Shown: positions 63,157 through 64,000 of the stretch, one piece after another | How the letters are laid out: the number at the start of each line of letters is the position of its first letter | Position numbering within the stretch: position 1 is the first letter of the stretch | Assembly: GCA_020722685.1 (NCBI GenBank) | Contig: DYKH01000012.1 | Location: 1-64,000, forward strand | Direction of reading: 5' to 3' | DNA: 64,000 nucleotides | DNA from: Caldithrix sp. | GTDB lineage: Bacteria > KSB1 > UBA2214 > DYKH01 | Made by a program: the position numbers and the translations under genes | Notes under the pieces: model-generated | What the model saw: only the letters and a program-made list of their open reading frames with translations | What the model was told of the DNA's origin: nothing | The model's database searches: none

Positions 63157-64000
63157 ATGAAAAAACGTGGCATTCTCTCGAACAGGATCATTTTTTTAGG
63201 CGCGCTGTTAGCACTGTCTTTAGCATATCCGAGACGAGTATCCGCAGATGGCGCTTTTTTCTACGACGTTGAAGTTGAAAAACTTGGAAACTCGGCCGAA
63301 TCGCCTAATCAACGCGCCCTCATTATCCACGATGGCGAAAAAGAAACTTTGGTGCTGCAGGTAAAATACTCAGGGAACGTGGAGAATTTCGCCTGGGTTG
63401 TGCCGATACCTGTTTTGCCAGAAGAAAATTCCATAACAACCGACTCAGATTCGATCTTTCAAAAGCTCCACGACGTGACGCAACCGAGATTGTATAAGAT
63501 CAAAGGACGTGATGGCTGGGGTAAGCTGGGCGGAGGAGGTGATGGTCCTGAGGATGTAGCCGAAATTGTACCTAAGATGGGGATTCAGGTTTGGGAACGA
63601 CTCCAGGTTGGGCCGTATGCGGTTGCCGTACTTTCCGGTTCATCCTCTCAAGCTTTGATCGACTGGCTTACCTCCAACGGCTACCACTTTCCTAAGGAAG
63701 CGAGTTCCACCGTCGATTTTTATGTTCGCAAGAACTGGTACTTTTTGGCCAGCCGGGTGACAGTCCAATCTGCACTTCCCAAATCGAATTCAATGTTTCA
63801 GGCAGGGTTGCCCGCCCTTAAGATGACTTTCAAAACCGAGAAGCCCGTCTTCCCGCTGCGGATTTCCGAGCTTTCCTCAGCGAAGGAGAATGAAATCGAA
63901 TTGTACGTTGCTGCGCCCCATCGCATGGCCTGTGAGAGCTATCAAAGCGCAGCAATGCAGCGCGATGAAGTGCAAAGATTGATCGAGGACCAAATAGACG
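63157..64000 (+). CDS. DUF2330 family exported protein, 3' end outside window
   Basis: The first 281 codons are present, and the frame is still open at the window edge. AGGAGG lies nine bases before the ATG. A signal peptide (IIFLGALLALSLAYPRRVSADG) precedes a DUF2330 pattern: GAFF at the mature N-terminus, QRALIIHDGEKETLVLQVKYSG, then FAWVVPIPVLP, and the YAVAVLSGSSSQALIDWLTSNGYH block. The family is widespread in bacteria and usually exported, with no established function; some members carry C-terminal membrane helices, which would lie beyond the edge here. Confidence 0.9.
   Translation, partial: MKKRGILSNRIIFLGALLALSLAYPRRVSADGAFFYDVEVEKLGNSAESPNQRALIIHDGEKETLVLQVKYSGNVENFAWVVPIPVLPEENSITTDSDSIFQKLHDVTQPRLYKIKGRDGWGKLGGGGDGPEDVAEIVPKMGIQVWERLQVGPYAVAVLSGSSSQALIDWLTSNGYHFPKEASSTVDFYVRKNWYFLASRVTVQSALPKSNSMFQAGLPALKMTFKTEKPVFPLRISELSSAKENEIELYVAAPHRMACESYQSAAMQRDEVQRLIEDQID

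Overview
The window comes from a diderm (Gram-negative type) bacterium. Several features point to the FCB side of the tree, near Calditrichota or candidate phylum KSB1. The first gene ends in a Por/type IX-style C-terminal sorting domain with the 'YPNPFNP' signature. Two Omp85 proteins, a TamB protein and a roughly 1,140-residue outer-membrane barrel imply an outer membrane. Many products carry lipoprotein or Sec signals. There are no rRNA or tRNA genes, no CRISPR array, and no phage or IS genes that I can see. The phylum assignment is inference from protein style, not from a marker gene.

Layout. 0.3-9.1 kb: a secreted beta-propeller protein with a sorting domain, a two-domain alpha/beta hydrolase, DNA primase (dnaG) and a long-chain acyl-CoA synthetase. 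9.3-13.9 kb: a small exported protein, D-lyxose isomerase, a double-GAF adenylate cyclase and an exported Ntn hydrolase. Two copies of a 121-bp palindromic repeat, 3,840 bp apart, bracket these last three genes. 13.9-21.6 kb: a leftward housekeeping operon, tilS-hpt-ftsH-(TPR protein)-folP-cdaA, behind a good sigma-70 promoter. It joins tRNA modification, purine salvage, membrane proteolysis, folate synthesis and c-di-AMP synthesis.

22.0-25.9 kb is the most interesting block. An Ala/Lys-rich helical lipoprotein with a C-terminal lysine is followed by two membrane-anchored L,D-transpeptidases and a third membrane-anchored protein that may be a YkuD relative without active-site residues. The lipoprotein and the first transpeptidase appear to share a helical domain. 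I propose an outer membrane-peptidoglycan tethering module that works like Braun's lipoprotein plus ErfK/YbiS but is built from different parts. 26-32 kb: TamB, a TamA/BamA-like Omp85 protein and a TMEM14-like protein. 32.6-34.3 kb: a second acyl-CoA synthetase.

34.4-45.6 kb: a leftward series of surface and export genes. In transcription order they are an NHL-repeat protein, a giant outer-membrane barrel, a second Omp85 protein, a secreted glycosidase-like protein, a Tat-type Gfo/Idh/MocA oxidoreductase and a von Willebrand A protein. The last is split by a single in-frame TGA. 45.8-54.4 kb: a small membrane protein, NlpC/P60 hydrolase, RlmD-type methyltransferase, inorganic pyrophosphatase, TerC, a 1.2-kb stretch without convincing genes, two small proteins with very strong ribosome-binding sites, and malQ. 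54.4-59.5 kb: a nucleotidyltransferase-methyltransferase-lipoprotein operon, a TylF-type methyltransferase, a TfoX-N protein and a fused DUF1460-PGRP peptidoglycan hydrolase. 59.8-64 kb: a run of exported small proteins that includes two kinds of protease inhibitor (BsuPI-like and a serpin), ending in a DUF2330 protein cut by the window edge.

Starts were re-chosen where a Shine-Dalgarno sequence and signal peptide argue against the longest reading frame. Short imperfect palindromes of at least five families occupy intergenic gaps and are listed.
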